DNA from: Pseudomonas iridis
GTDB lineage: Bacteria; Pseudomonadota; Gammaproteobacteria; Pseudomonadales; Pseudomonadaceae
Reading direction: 5' to 3'
Assembly: GCF_017980685.1 (NCBI RefSeq)
Contig: NZ_JACXXO010000018.1
Location: 1 to 64,000, forward strand
DNA: 64,000 bases
Positions 31,854 through 40,490 of the stretch are shown here, in pieces. Positions within the stretch are counted from its first letter, which is position 1. Each line of letters starts with the position of its first letter. The translations under genes and the position numbers were made by a program. The notes below the pieces were generated by a model, which saw only the letters and a list, made by a program, of their open reading frames with translations, did not search any database and was not told the origin of the DNA.

Positions 31854-32747
31854 TTAAAGCAAATCGTTGAAAAGAGGCTCCGGCAGGCCTTTGACGCCGG
31901 GGTTCAGGGCGAACACGCCGCCGGCCAGAGACTGCGGGTCGTGGTCATCGCCGGAACGGATCGAAGCGACAAACAGGGTGTCCATTCGGGCGCCACCAAA
32001 GGCACACATGGTCGGTTTCTTCACCGGCACTGGCAGCGAATAATCAAGGCGTCCATCGGGGGTGAAACGGTGGACAAGGCCGGCGTCGTTGGCGCAGATC
32101 CAGTAGCAACCGTCGGCATCGACCGCCGCGCCATCGGGGCGGCCGCAGTGCTGATTCATGTCGACGAAGACGCGACGGTTCGACGGTGTGCCGCTGCCAC
32201 TGTCGTAATCGAAAGCCCAGATCAGTTGCACGTTGGGATGCGAGTCGGACAAGTACATGGTTTTGCCATCGGGGCTGAAGCCGAGACCGTTGGGTACGAT
32301 GAAACCGTCGAGTTGCGCGTCGATCACACCGGACTCGGCGGCGCCGTAGCGATAGAGCCGACCTTCGGGCGCGTTCAAACCCATGTTCAGCACCATGCTG
32401 CCCGCCCAGAAACGGCCCTGGCGGTCACAACGACCATCGTTGAGGCGCATGTCTTCGCGGCTGTGTTCGACCGTGGCGAGCAATTCGCTGTCGAGGCTGC
32501 CGTCCGCGTTCGGGTGCAGGCGGAAAAAACCGGTTTCCATGCCCGCAACCCAGCCACCACGGCTGTGTGGGGCGATGCAGGCGAGCATTTGCGGGGCTTT
32601 CCAGGCGTGAACATGCCCGGTGTCGGCGCTCCAGCGTTGCAGGCCGCCGTTGGGAATATCCACCCAATAGAGGGCGTTTTCCTGCGGCACCCAGACCGGG
32701 CTTTCACCGACCGCGTTGCGGGCGTCGACGATCAATTCGGCTTGCAT
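31854..32747 (-). CDS. SMP-30/gluconolactonase family lactonase
   Basis: A 297-residue six-bladed propeller lactonase. Metal-site regions are visible: GESPVWVPQENALYWVDI (Glu), MRLNDGRCDRQGRFWAGS (Asn), VPNGLGFSPDGKTMY (Asn) and GRPDGAAVDADGCYW (Asp). Next to uronate dehydrogenase it should open the galactaro- or glucarolactone formed by that enzyme. The ATG at 32747 has AAGGGA at 6 bases, better than the ATG two codons upstream. Confidence 0.88.
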   Translation of the reverse strand: MQAELIVDARNAVGESPVWVPQENALYWVDIPNGGLQRWSADTGHVHAWKAPQMLACIAPHSRGGWVAGMETGFFRLHPNADGSLDSELLATVEHSREDMRLNDGRCDRQGRFWAGSMVLNMGLNAPEGRLYRYGAAESGVIDAQLDGFIVPNGLGFSPDGKTMYLSDSHPNVQLIWAFDYDSGSGTPSNRRVFVDMNQHCGRPDGAAVDADGCYWICANDAGLVHRFTPDGRLDYSLPVPVKKPTMCAFGGARMDTLFVASIRSGDDHDPQSLAGGVFALNPGVKGLPEPLFNDLL

Positions 32748-32791
32748 ACTCATTCCCTTGGTTCTTGTTGGAGGGGGATCAAGTGGACAGG

Positions 32792-33616
32792 TCAGTCACC
32801 AAACGGGCCGGCCGCAACGAAAGCGCCGCCCTGATAAATGCGCGCCGGGTCATCGGCGGCCGGCATCGGCTGTGCCTCGACTTTTTCGCGGAACACTTCA
32901 GAGCTGTCCTTGGCTTCGAAGCCGAGGTGGCTGGCCAGGCGGTTGTCCCACCAGACGTCCTTGTTGTTGGACATGCCATACACCACGGTGTGGCCGACAT
33001 TCGGTGTGTACAACGAGCGTTCGAGCAATTGGGTGAGGTCGTCGAAGCTCAGCCAGGTGTGCATCATTCGGCGATTCTGTGGCTCCGGGAACGAGGAGCC
33101 GATGCGAATGCTCACGGTCTCGATGCCGTAGCGATCGAAGTAGAAACTGGCCATGTCCTCGCCGTAGGACTTGGACAAGCCGTAGTAACCATCGGGGCGG
33201 CGGGCGGAGCTGGCGTCGAGCGGTTCGTCCTGTTTGTAGAAGCCGATGACGTGGTTGGAACTGGCGAAGATCACCCGTTTTACGCCATGTCGGCGCGCGG
33301 CTTCATAGATGTGGAAGACGCCGCAGATGTTGGCGCCGAGAATCTCTTCGAACGGTCGTTCAACGGACACACCGCCGAAATGCAGGATCGCGTCGACGCC
33401 TTCGACCAGTTGATGCACAGCGTTTTTGTCGGCGAGATCACACAGCACGACTTCTTCGCGATCATCCACGGCCGGGGCGAGCGCAGCGATGTCAGACAAA
33501 CGCAGCACATTGGCGTAAGGCCGCAGACGTTCGCGCAATACTTTGCCCAGGCCGCCAGCGGCACCGGTCAGCAGCAGGCGATTGAATGGGGCGCGTGAGG
33601 TAGAGGTGGACGTCAT
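32792..33616 (-). CDS. udh: Uronate dehydrogenase
   Basis: A 274-residue short-chain dehydrogenase/epimerase-type enzyme: NAD motif LLLTGAAGGLGKVLRERL, HFGGVSVERPFEEILGANI, and catalytic YYGLSKSYGED (Tyr-x3-Lys). It oxidises galacturonate or glucuronate to the aldarolactone. It starts the operon udh-lactonase-dctP-dctQ-dctM; the chosen ATG (33616) is followed by a short polar lead; longer upstream frames cross the operator region. Confidence 0.9.
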   Translation of the reverse strand: MTSTSTSRAPFNRLLLTGAAGGLGKVLRERLRPYANVLRLSDIAALAPAVDDREEVVLCDLADKNAVHQLVEGVDAILHFGGVSVERPFEEILGANICGVFHIYEAARRHGVKRVIFASSNHVIGFYKQDEPLDASSARRPDGYYGLSKSYGEDMASFYFDRYGIETVSIRIGSSFPEPQNRRMMHTWLSFDDLTQLLERSLYTPNVGHTVVYGMSNNKDVWWDNRLASHLGFEAKDSSEVFREKVEAQPMPAADDPARIYQGGAFVAAGPFGD

Positions 33617-33654
33617 GGCAATCCCTGAACTCGTTGTTATTAGGTTTGTTGTAG

Positions 33655-33667
33655 GTTGTCGTATGAC
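33655..33667. promoter_or_regulatory. Candidate operator shared by udh and the porin gene
   Basis: GTTGTCGTATGAC, 39 bp upstream of udh, matches the motif GTTATACGATGAC (35334-35346) and the palindrome half GTTATACGTCGTC (35269-35281) upstream of the OprD-type gene. This looks like a GntR/FadR-type operator; the regulator is not in the window. Confidence 0.5.
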
Positions 33668-33769
33668 TGCGCTGAAGTATCGGTAGGGTTTCCGGATCTT
33701 GTCAACGCGACTTTTGTTGTAAATGACGGAAGGGCTGATTACCCGGTTCTCGCCTGACAATGCGATCTC

Positions 33770-33921
33770 TGCAGGAGTGAGCCTGCTCGCGATCGCGCAG
33801 TGTCTATCAACAGCAATGTTGAATCTGCTGCCCTCATCGCTGGCAACCAGCAATGGGGCGGTTCAGGCAACATTTGCATTGACTGACATGACGCCATCGC
33901 GAGCAGGCTCGCTCCCACAGA
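33770..33921. repeat. REP pair (GCGAGCAGGCTC family) around a degenerate second REP
   Basis: CTGCAGGAGTGAGCCTGCTC and CATCGCGAGCAGGCTCGCTC are inverted arms; in between, CATCGCTGGCAACCAGC is a shortened hairpin of the other REP family. Confidence 0.8.
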
Positions 33922-33936
33922 GAAAGGGCGGATGCC

Positions 33937-35232
33937 TTACAACAACGATATCGGATAGCTGATAAAGAGCCGGTTCTCATCGAACTCGTTGGTGCTGAAG
34001 TCTCGGCGAATAGTCGCGTTGCGCCATTTCACATTGAGATTTTTCAGTGGCCCGCTCTGTACGGTGTAGGCCAGTTCCGACTCGCGTCCCCATTCCTTGC
34101 CATCGCTGGTGGTGGCGGTGTGGACGTTATCGCCGCTGATGTAGCGGTTCATCATGGTCAGACCGGGAACGCCGAGAGCGACGAAATTGTAGTCATGGCG
34201 AACCTGCCAGGAGCGTTCCTTGGCGTTGTCATAGCTGGCGTTGTAACTGTCGTTGGCCAGGGTGCCACCGCTGGTGCCGTTGACGCGCATCCATGCATCG
34301 TCGCCGCCGAGTTTCTGCAGGCCGACGTAGAAGGTATTGCCGCCGTATTTGGCCGAAAGCAGGGCGAATGCGGTTTTGTTGTCGAGATCGCCGGCCTGCG
34401 CGCTGCCGTCCTCCTTGCCGGTGAAGAAACCGAGGTTGGCGCCCAGCGTCCAGTCGCCGATTGGCTGGCTATGGCTGAGGTTGAAGTATTGCTGCTGGTA
34501 GATGTCGGTAAGTTCGGCGTACCAGACGCCGACCTGGGTGCGCTTGTCGTTGAAGGCGTATTCACCACCGCCGAAGTTGAAGCGGTCGGACGTGAACGCG
34601 CCGCGGCCGTTCATCGACATGTCTTCCATGCTCGCGTCGTTGCGCGGGCTGTTGCCGCGGAACTGGCCGCCGTACAGGCTCAAGCCGTTGATCTCGGTGG
34701 ATGTGATCTGGCCACCGCGAAAGGTCTGCGGCAGGGAGCGGCCATCATCGGAACGCAGGATCGGCAGCACCGGCATCCACTCGCCGACCTTCAATTCGGT
34801 CTTCGACACCTTGGCTTTCAACGCCACACCGAGGCGACCGAAATTGTCTGCCGGGCGCCCGTCATCGTGGATCGGCAGCAGCTGTGTACCGCCAGTGCCT
34901 TTGCCACCATCGAGCTTTTGCGAGTACAGCCCGAGCATGTCTATGCCGAAACCCACGGTGCCTTGGGTGAAGCCGGACCTGGCATCGAGAATGAAGCTCT
35001 GCGTCCACTCTTCAGCCTTGCCCTGAGCATTGTTCGGGTTGGTGAAATTGCGGTTGAAGTAGGCGTTGCGCAGGTTCAGCGTGGCTTTGCTGTCTTCGAG
35101 AAAGCCTTCGGCGCCGGCGCTCATGGGCAAGGCGAGAACAAGACTGCTGCAGCCGATCAGGCTGAGGGTGGCACGAGGACAAGTGACGCTAAAGCGGGAA
35201 GGGCGGACGGAATTGCGGGCGATTGTGCTCAC
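33937..35232 (-). CDS. OprD-family outer membrane porin
   Basis: A 431-residue OprD-type porin. After a signal peptide (LPMSAGA cleavage, about residue 40) come family stretches GFLEDSKATLNLRNAYFNRNF, EWTQSFILDARSGFTQGTVGFGIDMLGLYSQKLD, and the terminal beta-strand ending in a hydrophobic LL. It should admit hexuronates to the periplasm for the TRAP binding protein. The start is the GTG at 35232, with GGGAG 7 bases before it; an ATG further upstream gives an Asn/Thr-rich non-signal lead. Confidence 0.9.
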   Translation of the reverse strand: MSTIARNSVRPSRFSVTCPRATLSLIGCSSLVLALPMSAGAEGFLEDSKATLNLRNAYFNRNFTNPNNAQGKAEEWTQSFILDARSGFTQGTVGFGIDMLGLYSQKLDGGKGTGGTQLLPIHDDGRPADNFGRLGVALKAKVSKTELKVGEWMPVLPILRSDDGRSLPQTFRGGQITSTEINGLSLYGGQFRGNSPRNDASMEDMSMNGRGAFTSDRFNFGGGEYAFNDKRTQVGVWYAELTDIYQQQYFNLSHSQPIGDWTLGANLGFFTGKEDGSAQAGDLDNKTAFALLSAKYGGNTFYVGLQKLGGDDAWMRVNGTSGGTLANDSYNASYDNAKERSWQVRHDYNFVALGVPGLTMMNRYISGDNVHTATTSDGKEWGRESELAYTVQSGPLKNLNVKWRNATIRRDFSTNEFDENRLFISYPISLL

Positions 35233-35268
35233 TGTGACGCTCCCTGGATCATTGTTGTTTTTATTATT

Positions 35269-35346
35269 GTTATACGTCGTCGTACAACATGAGGGCGGAT
35301 ATTTCCTAGGTTTCACTGGAAAGTCAACAGGAAGTTATACGATGAC
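35269..35346. promoter_or_regulatory. Two candidate operators upstream of the OprD-type porin
   Basis: GTTATACGTCGTCGTACAAC (35269-35288) is a near-perfect palindrome; GTTATACGATGAC (35334-35346) repeats one half. Both share the motif with the site upstream of udh, so one regulator probably controls porin and catabolic operon together. Confidence 0.5.
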
Positions 35347-35381
35347 TCGTTCTAGGTGAAAATCGCCCATTCAACATAGAA

Positions 35382-35477
35382 CCCTGTGGGAGCTGGCTTG
35401 CCAGCGATAGCGGTGTGTCAGTACACAAAGATGCCGGATCTGCCGGCCTCATCGCTGGCAAGCCAGCTCCCACAGGG
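35382..35477. repeat. REP pair (GTGGGAGCTGGCTTGCCAGCGAT family)
   Basis: CCTGTGGGAGCTGGCTTGCC and its inverse ending AGCTCCCACAGG, about 50 bp apart, followed by a T-run. Confidence 0.93.
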
Positions 35478-35552
35478 TTTTTTGTTGTCCATGGAATGTG
35501 CTGTCAGCGGTTTTGCGGCAAACTTCGTTCATCTCCCGCACAAGGCTTTTCA

Positions 35553-37208
35553 ATGGATCAATACGCCCCGCGCAACTGGCAGCCTCACGAGAAGCCCAGT
35601 TTGCCCGGTTCCCCCTCGACGCCACTGCACTCCAATCCCAAGCGACTGGCTTATGCGCTGGTGGGTTTGCTGGTGGCGGTGACTGGCGGTTTGGGTAATT
35701 CGCTGGTGGTCGCCAACCTGATTTACCTGCAGGGCGCGCTCGGTGCGACCACGGCGGAGATGGCCTGGCTGCCGGCGGCGTATGTGATGACCAACGTCTC
35801 GATGAACCTGCTGCTGGTCAAGTTTCGTCAGCAGTTCGGTTTGCGTGCGTTCACCGAGGTGTTTCTGGTGCTGTATGCGCTGGTGACCTTCGGCCATTTA
35901 TTCGTCAACGATCTGAACTCGGCAGTGGCGGTGCGTGCGGCGCACGGTATGGTCGGCGCGGCGTTGAGCTCCCTGGGTTTGTATTACATGGTCCAGGCGT
36001 TTCCGGCGAAATGGCGGATGAAAGCGCTGGTGCTCGGCCTCGGCAGCTCGCAATTGGCTTTGCCGCTGGCGCGATTGTTTTCCGAAGATTTGTTGCAGAT
36101 TGCCGAATGGCGCGGGCTGTACCTGTTCGAATTGGGCATGGCACTGCTTTCGCTGGGTTGTGTTTTGCTGCTCAAACTGCCGCCCGGAGACCGCTTCAAG
36201 ACCTTCGAAAAACTCGACTTTCTCACCTTCGCGATTCTGGCCAGCGGTGTGGCGTTGCTCTGCGCGGTGCTGTCGCTGGGGCGCATCGACTGGTGGCTGG
36301 AGGCCGACTGGCTCGGCGTCGCCCTGGCCGGTTCGATCGCGTTGATCCTCACCGGCCTGGCCATCGAACACAACCGCAGCAACCCGTTGTTGATGACGCG
36401 CTGGCTCGGCAGCGGGGTGATGATTCGTCTGGCGCTGGCGGTGATCCTGATTCGCATGGTCACCTCGGAGCAATCCACCGGTGCGGTCGGCTTCATGCAA
36501 AACCTCAACATGAGCAGTCAGCAGTTGCACAGCCTCTACGTGGTGATGATGATCGGCAGCGTCGCCGGGTTGTTGACCAGTGCGCTGACGATCAACCCGA
36601 AACACCTGCTCATGCCGCTGATTATTTCGCTGGCATTGATGGCCACAGGCTCGGTGATGGACAGTTTCTCCAACAACCTGACCCGTCCGCAAAACATGTA
36701 TTTCAGCCAGTTTTTGCTGGCGTTCGGCAGTACGTTTTTCCTCGGCCCGACCATGGTTCTCGGCACCCGCAATGTGCTGACCAATCCACGCAATCTGGTG
36801 AGTTTTTCCGTGCTGTTCGGGATCTGCAATAACCTCGGCGGCCTGATCGGCGCGGCGCTGCTCGGCACCTTTCAGATCGTCCGGGAAAAATTTCATTCCA
36901 GCCACATCGTCGAGCACCTGACGTTGTCTGATCCGTTAGTGGCCGCGCGGGTGCAGAGCGGCGGCTCGGCGTACGGCTCGCTACTGGCCGACCCGAGCCT
37001 GCGCAATCTGGCCGGGATTCGCAGCCTGGCCAATGCCGCGACGCGCGAAGCCAACGTGCTGGCCTATAACGATGTGTTCATGCTTATCGCGGTGATCGCG
37101 GTGCTGACCATGATCTGGATTTCCATTCGCGCACTGTGGCTGATGAGCACCACCAAAGCCGTCGCCCCTGCGCCTCCCGTATCTTCCAGCGGTGCCACAA
37201 CTTCATGA
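35553..37208 (+). CDS. MFS transporter, DHA2/EmrB-like
   Basis: A 551-residue membrane protein with about 14 hydrophobic segments, starting LAYALVGLLVAVTGGLGNSLVVANLIYLQGALGA and including WLPAAYVMTNVSMNLLLVKFRQQFGLR, a variant of the DHA2 N-terminal pattern. It overlaps the following HlyD gene by 4 bases, the usual arrangement of EmrAB-type efflux pumps. Substrate unknown. An ATG far upstream (35415) would translate REP sequence and was rejected. Confidence 0.87.
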   Translation: MDQYAPRNWQPHEKPSLPGSPSTPLHSNPKRLAYALVGLLVAVTGGLGNSLVVANLIYLQGALGATTAEMAWLPAAYVMTNVSMNLLLVKFRQQFGLRAFTEVFLVLYALVTFGHLFVNDLNSAVAVRAAHGMVGAALSSLGLYYMVQAFPAKWRMKALVLGLGSSQLALPLARLFSEDLLQIAEWRGLYLFELGMALLSLGCVLLLKLPPGDRFKTFEKLDFLTFAILASGVALLCAVLSLGRIDWWLEADWLGVALAGSIALILTGLAIEHNRSNPLLMTRWLGSGVMIRLALAVILIRMVTSEQSTGAVGFMQNLNMSSQQLHSLYVVMMIGSVAGLLTSALTINPKHLLMPLIISLALMATGSVMDSFSNNLTRPQNMYFSQFLLAFGSTFFLGPTMVLGTRNVLTNPRNLVSFSVLFGICNNLGGLIGAALLGTFQIVREKFHSSHIVEHLTLSDPLVAARVQSGGSAYGSLLADPSLRNLAGIRSLANAATREANVLAYNDVFMLIAVIAVLTMIWISIRALWLMSTTKAVAPAPPVSSSGATTS

Positions 37209-38347
37209 CCGAACCGACCACCACAACCACCAATGCCATCGCCGCCACCCCGGAAGGCGTTGCGCCGCCATCCTCGCCAGGCACCGAACCGCGTTCACTG
37301 CGAGTACGGATCATCTCTTCATTGGGTTTTGCCGCGGTTGCCATTGTCGGCGTATTGATCGTGCTGTATGCCTGGCAGTTGCCGCCGTTCAGCAGTGCCG
37401 TCGAGACCACTGAAAACGCCCTGGTGCGCGGGCAGGTGACGATCATTGGCCCCCAGCTCGCGGGCTATGTTTATGAAGTGCCGGTGCAGGATTTCCAGTT
37501 CGTGAAGGCCGGTGATCTGCTCGTGCGTCTGGATGACCGCATCTATCAGCAACGCCTCGACCAATCGCTGGCGCAACTGGCGGTGCAGAAGGCCGCCCTG
37601 GCCAACGTGGTGCAGCAACGCAACAGCGCCGAAGCGACGATCAAGTTGCGTCAGGCAGTGGTCGCCGACAGCGAAGCGCAGTTACGCAAAAGTGCGGCCG
37701 ATCTGCGCCGTAACAAGGAACTGGTGAGAGACGGCTCGGTGTCCAAACGTGAGATGGACGTGGCACTGGCGGCCGACGCGCAAAGTATCGCGGCCGTCGC
37801 CCAGGCCAAGGCCAATCTGGAAATCGCCCGTCAGGACCTGCAAACGGTGATCGTCAATCGCGGCTCACTCGAGGCCGCTGTCGCCAGCGCCGACGCCGCC
37901 GTGCAACTGGCGCGGATCGACCTGTCGAACACGCGCATCGTCGCCCCGCGCGACGGCCAGCTCGGGCAGATCGGCGTGCGTCTCGGCGCTTACGTCAACT
38001 CCGGGGCGCAGTTGATGGCGTTGGTGCCGAACCAGAAATGGGTGATCGCCAACATGAAGGAAACCCAGATGAACAACGTGCGGGTCGGGCAACCGGTGCA
38101 CTTCACCGTCGACGGGTTGAACCACCGCAAATTCACCGGGCATGTGCAGCATATTTCGCCGGGCACCGGTTCTGAATTTGCCTTGTTGCAGGCGGACAAT
38201 GCGACAGGCAATTTCGTCAAAATCGCCCAGCGAGTGCCGGTGCGCATCACCATTGATCCCGATCAGCAGGAAGAAGAAAGATTGCGGCCGGGGATGTCGG
38301 TGGTGGTAAGTATTGATACGGCGGCGGGGAATACCCAGCCGCATTGA
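37205..38347 (+). CDS. HlyD/EmrA-like periplasmic adaptor
   Basis: A 380-residue membrane fusion protein: cytoplasmic Thr/Pro-rich tail, one membrane segment (LGFAAVAIVGVLIVLYAW, about 40-58), a lipoyl-type beta domain (GPQLAGYVYEVPVQDFQFVKAGDLLVRLDDRIY), a coiled-coil hairpin (about 110-230) and a second half-lipoyl/beta-barrel region (IDLSNTRIVAPRDGQLGQIGVRLGAYV). It pairs with the MFS protein; the outer-membrane channel must be encoded elsewhere. Confidence 0.9.
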   Translation: MTEPTTTTTNAIAATPEGVAPPSSPGTEPRSLRVRIISSLGFAAVAIVGVLIVLYAWQLPPFSSAVETTENALVRGQVTIIGPQLAGYVYEVPVQDFQFVKAGDLLVRLDDRIYQQRLDQSLAQLAVQKAALANVVQQRNSAEATIKLRQAVVADSEAQLRKSAADLRRNKELVRDGSVSKREMDVALAADAQSIAAVAQAKANLEIARQDLQTVIVNRGSLEAAVASADAAVQLARIDLSNTRIVAPRDGQLGQIGVRLGAYVNSGAQLMALVPNQKWVIANMKETQMNNVRVGQPVHFTVDGLNHRKFTGHVQHISPGTGSEFALLQADNATGNFVKIAQRVPVRITIDPDQQEEERLRPGMSVVVSIDTAAGNTQPH

Positions 38348-38385
38348 CCAACAGTCTTCGAAAACGTTGTTGTCAGGGAGCCCAC

Positions 38386-39006
38386 ATGGGCAATCACAAG
38401 ATCGAGATTCGCCGCAGTAACGTCGAAAAAATCCTCCTCGGCGCGGAAAAGGTCTTCGCCGAAAAAGGCTTCGGCAGCACCGCCATGGCCGACATTGCCG
38501 CGGAGGTGCAACTGCCGCGTTCCAATCTGCATTACTACTTCAGCACCAAGAGTGAGTTGTACAGCGCGGTGCTGTTTGATCTGCTGGAAGTGTGGAAGCA
38601 GGACGCATTGTGCTTCGAGATGTTCGATGACCCGCGGGTGGTGCTAAGCAGCTATATCCGCGCCAAGATGAACCACTCGCGCAGCCGGCCGTATGGCTCG
38701 AAAGTCTGGGCCAATGAAATCATTCATGGTGCGCCGACGCTGGGTGAGGCGCTGGATGTCAGCCTGTATGACTGGGCGAAGATGAAGGAAGCGAAGATCC
38801 GTCAGTGGGTTGAAGACAAGCGCATCTTGCCGGTTGAGCCGTCGAGCCTGCTGTACATGATCTGGGCGTCGACCCAGCATTACGCCGACTTTGATCATCA
38901 GGTGAATATCCTGAACGATCACCAGCCGTTGTCGGATATGCAATTCGAGCGGGCGGTGCAGACGGTGACGAGTGTGATTTTGCGCGGGATCGGGTTGGAG
39001 CCCTAA
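38386..39006 (+). CDS. TetR-family regulator, RutR/YcdC-like
   Basis: A 206-residue regulator with an N-terminal helix-turn-helix (ILLGAEKVFAEKGFGSTAMADIAAEVQLPRSNLHYYFSTKSELYSAVL) and a C-terminal domain like that of RutR (SKVWANEIIHGAPTLGEALD). RutR senses pyrimidines; the pyrimidine catabolic genes begin 210 bp downstream on the other strand, so it is likely their regulator. It could also control the efflux pair just upstream. AGGGAG precedes the ATG at 38386. Confidence 0.85.
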   Translation: MGNHKIEIRRSNVEKILLGAEKVFAEKGFGSTAMADIAAEVQLPRSNLHYYFSTKSELYSAVLFDLLEVWKQDALCFEMFDDPRVVLSSYIRAKMNHSRSRPYGSKVWANEIIHGAPTLGEALDVSLYDWAKMKEAKIRQWVEDKRILPVEPSSLLYMIWASTQHYADFDHQVNILNDHQPLSDMQFERAVQTVTSVILRGIGLEP

Positions 39007-39017
39007 ATCAAAAGCTG

Positions 39018-39197
39018 ACCCTCACCCCAGCCCTTTCCCGGAGGGAGAGGGGGCCGACCGTGGTGTCTGGCGAGCTACGTCGACCTGAAATACCAACGCG
39101 ATTATGGATTCGCAGCAAATCGTTCAAGTCGGTGTATAGCGCCAATATCCCCCAATCAGTCCCCTCTCCCTTTGGGAGAGGGTTAGGGTGAGGGGCT
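39018..39197. repeat. Long structured repeat (copy 1), between convergent genes
   Basis: About 180 bp bounded by inverted ends CCCTCACCCCAGCCCT and AGGGTTAGGGTGAGGGG. Each end carries its own hairpin (CCCGGAGGGAGAGGG; CCCTCTCCCTTTGGGAGAGGG), and an inner inverted pair CGACCTGAAA / TTCAAGTCG flanks GATTATGGATTCGCAGC. Two more copies lie at 50598-50913. It fills the gap between the TetR gene and pydA. Confidence 0.85.
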
Positions 39198-39215
39198 CCT
39201 GGATCTGCAGATGAC

Positions 39216-40490
39216 CTAGACGGCAACGTGATACGGATTCCGCGGATCATGATTCCAGTCCAGAAACGGCTTGCCCGTCTCCATCGGCACCATCTCGATG
39301 CAGTCCGCTACCGGGCAGGTGATCTGGCACAGATTGCAGCCGACGCACTCATCATCGATCACTTCATATTTATGCGTGCCATCGGCCTCGCGAACACTGC
39401 TGATCGCCTGATGTGAAGTGTCCTCGCAAGCAATGTGGCAACGCCCGCAACCAATGCAAGCCTCCTGATCGATCTTCGCAATCACCTGATAGTTGATGTC
39501 CAGGTACTTCCAGTCCGTGGTGTTGCCCACCGCACGCCCGGAAAACTCGGCGATGCTGGCGTAACCCTGACTGTCCATCCATCGTGACAGACCGTCCTTC
39601 ATCTCCTCGACAATCCGAAAACCATGCAGCATCGCCGCCGTGCACACCTGCACCGCGCCGCTGCCCAACGCCATGAATTCCGCTGCATCACGCCAACTGC
39701 CGATGCCGCCGATGCCGCAGATCGGCAGGCCTTGGGTCAGTGGATCGCGGGCAATTTCCGCAACCATGTTCAGCGCAATCGGTTTCACCGCTGAGCCGCA
39801 GTAACCGCCGTGGGTGCTCTTGCTGCCGACGGTGGGCAGGGCGACCATGTGTTCCAGATCGACGCTGGTGATCGAGTTGATGGTGTTGATCAGTGACACC
39901 GCATCCGCGCCACCGCGATGCGCTGCGCGGGCGGCGACGCGGATGTCGGTGATGTTTGGCGTCAGCTTCACGATCACCGGCAGCGAGCAGTAAGTCTTGC
40001 ACCAGCGCGTCACTTGTTCGACGTACTCGGGCACCTGACCGACCGCCGCACCCATGCCGCGCTCCGGCATGCCGTGGGGGCAGCCGAAGTTGAGTTCGAT
40101 GCCATCGGCCCCGGTGGCTTCCACCAGCGGCAGAATGTATTTCCACGATTCCTCAACACACGGCACCATCAGCGACACGATCATCGCCCGGTCCGGCCAA
40201 TCCTTTTTCACCTGAGTGATTTCGCGCAGGTTGATCTCCAGCGAGCGGTCGGTGATCAACTCGATGTTGTTGATGCCCAGCACTTCGCGGTTGTTGCCGT
40301 AGTGCGCCGAGTAACGCGACGATACGTTGACCGCCGCCGGGTCCTCGCCCAGGGTTTTCCAGACCACGCCGCCCCAGCCCGCCTCGAAGGCGCGAACCAC
40401 GTTGTAGGCTTTGTCGGTCGGCGGCGCGGAGGCCAGCCAGAATGGGTTAGGGGCTTTGATGCCGGCGAAGACTATCGAGAGATCGGCCAT
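39216..40490 (-). CDS. pydA: NAD-dependent dihydropyrimidine dehydrogenase, catalytic subunit (PreA/PydA)
   Basis: A 424-residue protein: an FMN-binding TIM barrel like the C-terminal half of mammalian dihydropyrimidine dehydrogenase (FGCPHGMPERGMGAAVGQ, VKLTPNITDIRVAARAAHRGGADAVSLINTI) plus two 4Fe-4S clusters at the C-terminus (CIGCGRCHIACEDTSHQ and CVGCNLCQITCPVADCI). It reduces uracil and thymine to dihydropyrimidines. In the loop where the mammalian enzyme has its general-acid Cys, this protein has Val (GAAVG). It lies directly after the preT-like gene. Confidence 0.93.
   Translation of the reverse strand: MADLSIVFAGIKAPNPFWLASAPPTDKAYNVVRAFEAGWGGVVWKTLGEDPAAVNVSSRYSAHYGNNREVLGINNIELITDRSLEINLREITQVKKDWPDRAMIVSLMVPCVEESWKYILPLVEATGADGIELNFGCPHGMPERGMGAAVGQVPEYVEQVTRWCKTYCSLPVIVKLTPNITDIRVAARAAHRGGADAVSLINTINSITSVDLEHMVALPTVGSKSTHGGYCGSAVKPIALNMVAEIARDPLTQGLPICGIGGIGSWRDAAEFMALGSGAVQVCTAAMLHGFRIVEEMKDGLSRWMDSQGYASIAEFSGRAVGNTTDWKYLDINYQVIAKIDQEACIGCGRCHIACEDTSHQAISSVREADGTHKYEVIDDECVGCNLCQITCPVADCIEMVPMETGKPFLDWNHDPRNPYHVAV

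Larger units (their letters stand above)
33617..33936. other. 320-bp gap: operator/promoter region of udh and REP copies
   Basis: The 60 bp next to udh hold a candidate operator (33655-33667). The rest contains REP arms at 33770-33791 and 33895-33921 and between them a 100-bp stretch including a degenerate CATCGCTGGCAACCAGCA hairpin. No gene is seen. Confidence 0.6.
35233..35552. other. 320-bp gap: porin promoter/operators, REP pair, MFS gene leader
   Basis: Next to the porin gene lie two candidate operators (35269-35288, 35334-35346). A REP pair fills 35382-35477. The last 70 bp lead into the MFS gene, with AAGG 6 bases before its ATG. No gene is seen. Confidence 0.6.

Noticed and set aside
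31035..32834. A 599-codon plus-strand frame across dctP and the lactonase gene
   Set aside because: Antisense shadow of clear genes; no domain and no ribosome site.
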